From NCBI RefSeq assembly GCF_900177325.1, contig NZ_FXBL01000004.1, positions 3,100,001-3,164,000 of the forward strand: DNA of 64,000 nucleotides, in the 5' to 3' direction. The notes beneath the pieces are model-generated. The model saw nothing but the letters and a program-made list of their open reading frames with translations. It was not told where the DNA came from and made no database searches. The stretch is from Mesorhizobium australicum. Lineage in GTDB: Bacteria; Pseudomonadota; Alphaproteobacteria; Rhizobiales; Rhizobiaceae. The position numbers and the translations under genes were made by a program. Below, one piece after another: positions 63,259-64,000 of this stretch. The first letter of the stretch is position 1; every line of letters starts with the position of its first letter.

Positions 63259-64000
63259 TCAAGCCCTGCGGGCGAGTTGTGCGTCGCGTGCCGCGCGCAG
63301 CCGGGCGAAATCCTCTCCGGCATGATGCGAGGAACGCGTCAGCGGGCTCGCCGCCACGACAAGGAAACCCTTCGAATAAGCGACGGTCTCGTAGGAGCGG
63401 AATTCGTCCGGCGTCACGAACGCCTTCACCGGATGGTGCTTCTTCGACGGCTGGAGATACTGTCCGATCGTGATGAAGTCGACGTCCGCCGAGCGCAGGT
63501 CGTCCATCAGTTGCAGCACCTCGTTCCGCTCCTCGCCGAGCCCGACCATGATGCCGGACTTGGTGAAGATCGACGGGTCGAGTTCCTTCACCCGCTGCAG
63601 CAGCCGCACCGAATGGAAGTAGCGCGCGCCGGGGCGAACCGTCAGATAGTTGGACGGCACGGTCTCGAGGTTGTGGTTGAACACGTCGGGTTTCGCGGCG
63701 ACGACCACCTCGAGCGCGCCTTCCTTGCGCAGGAAGTCGGGCGTGAGGATCTCGATCGTCGTGCCCGGCGCAGCGCGGCGGATCGCCCTGATCGTCTCGG
63801 CAAAGTGCTCCGCGCCGCCGTCGTCCAGGTCGTCACGATCGACGGAGGTGATGACGACATGGGTGAGCCCCATCTGTGCGACCGCGCGGCCGACGCTTTC
63901 CGGCTCGGAACGATCGAGCGCGTGGGGCTTGCCCGTCGCCACGTTGCAGAAGGAGCAGGCACGCGTGCAGATCTCGCCCATGATCATGAAGGTGGCGTGC
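63259..64000 (-). CDS. lipA: Lipoyl synthase LipA (N-terminus cut by window edge)
   Basis: C-terminal roughly 245 residues of LipA, the radical-SAM enzyme that inserts two sulfurs into octanoyl groups on E2 and GcvH proteins. The radical-SAM cysteines CTRACSFC are present near 63960, followed by [42 protein letters not shown] and [22 protein letters not shown]. The N-terminal auxiliary cluster cysteines lie beyond base 64000. The start is outside the window. Confidence 0.96.
   Translation of the reverse strand, partial: HATFMIMGEICTRACSFCNVATGKPHALDRSEPESVGRAVAQMGLTHVVITSVDRDDLDDGGAEHFAETIRAIRRAAPGTTIEILTPDFLRKEGALEVVVAAKPDVFNHNLETVPSNYLTVRPGARYFHSVRLLQRVKELDPSIFTKSGIMVGLGEERNEVLQLMDDLRSADVDFITIGQYLQPSKKHHPVKAFVTPDEFRSYETVAYSKGFLVVAASPLTRSSHHAGEDFARLRAARDAQLARRA

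Overview
The window is a GC-rich chromosomal segment of an alphaproteobacterium of the order Hyphomicrobiales (Rhizobiales), most like Mesorhizobium and its Phyllobacteriaceae relatives. Gene content and order support this: phosphatidylcholine synthase; murA-DUF2948-hisD-UPF0262-phosphatase-infA-maf-yacG; rlpA-DD-carboxypeptidase-tmk-holB-metG-tatD; and fused ispDF-cinA facing dusB-ntrB-ntrC-ntrY-ntrX-trkA-aminotransferase-hfq-hflX. Both end genes are cut: mfd lacks its N-terminus at the left edge, and lipA runs off the right edge. No rRNA, CRISPR array, transposase, integrase or prophage gene was found.

Layout. 1-7340: end of mfd, a lone exported serine protease with two PAN-like repeats in AT-richer DNA, a DsbA-family oxidoreductase with an oligopeptide-binding protein, an IalB-type exported protein with a good terminator, and an intergenic inverted repeat. 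7339-11893: hspQ, an AEC permease, a UbiH-type monooxygenase, phosphatidylcholine synthase and a quinone oxidoreductase. 12016-16852: a complete BMP-type (nucleoside-like) ABC importer operon ending in a strong terminator. 16867-24411: acyltransferase, GST, lipid kinase, inositol-phosphatase family enzyme, rimO, DUF924 and a Kef-type antiporter. 24564-30565: tRNA-Phe and the murA-to-yacG housekeeping block. 30697-34044: tRNA-Thr, a lone membrane glycosyltransferase-like gene, tRNA-Ser and a small AT-richer accessory patch with a DUF2158 protein and two tandem exported paralogues. 34368-41864: cell-wall, replication and translation genes. 42103-44813: GFA protein, a metal-efflux pair (CDF transporter and divergent MerR regulator) and a TSUP permease. 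44828-47497: a Rieske oxygenase/reductase pair preceded by a cobalamin riboswitch. 47584-64000: DUF922 metalloprotease, mazG, the hflX-to-dusB nitrogen-regulation cluster, ispDF-cinA, a TonB-like exported protein, a Coq10/RatA protein and lipA.

Functional links. NtrB/NtrC and NtrY/NtrX sit with DusB, TrkA and Hfq, the usual rhizobial nitrogen-control cluster. Hfq would allow sRNA control of the same network. RlpA and the DD-carboxypeptidase act on septal peptidoglycan. Tmk and HolB supply replication. The GbcAB-like pair would demethylate betaine-type osmolytes to feed one-carbon and glycine pools.

The most unusual element is the complete cobalamin riboswitch (47302-47497, minus strand) whose only downstream genes are the gbcAB-like pair. 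It suggests that betaine demethylation is tied to vitamin B12 status. Second is a DD-carboxypeptidase whose KTG motif reads ATG and whose SxN motif reads TAN. Third are the tandem exported paralogues beside tRNA-Ser and the trypsin-PAN protein. All were read by eye, without database searches.
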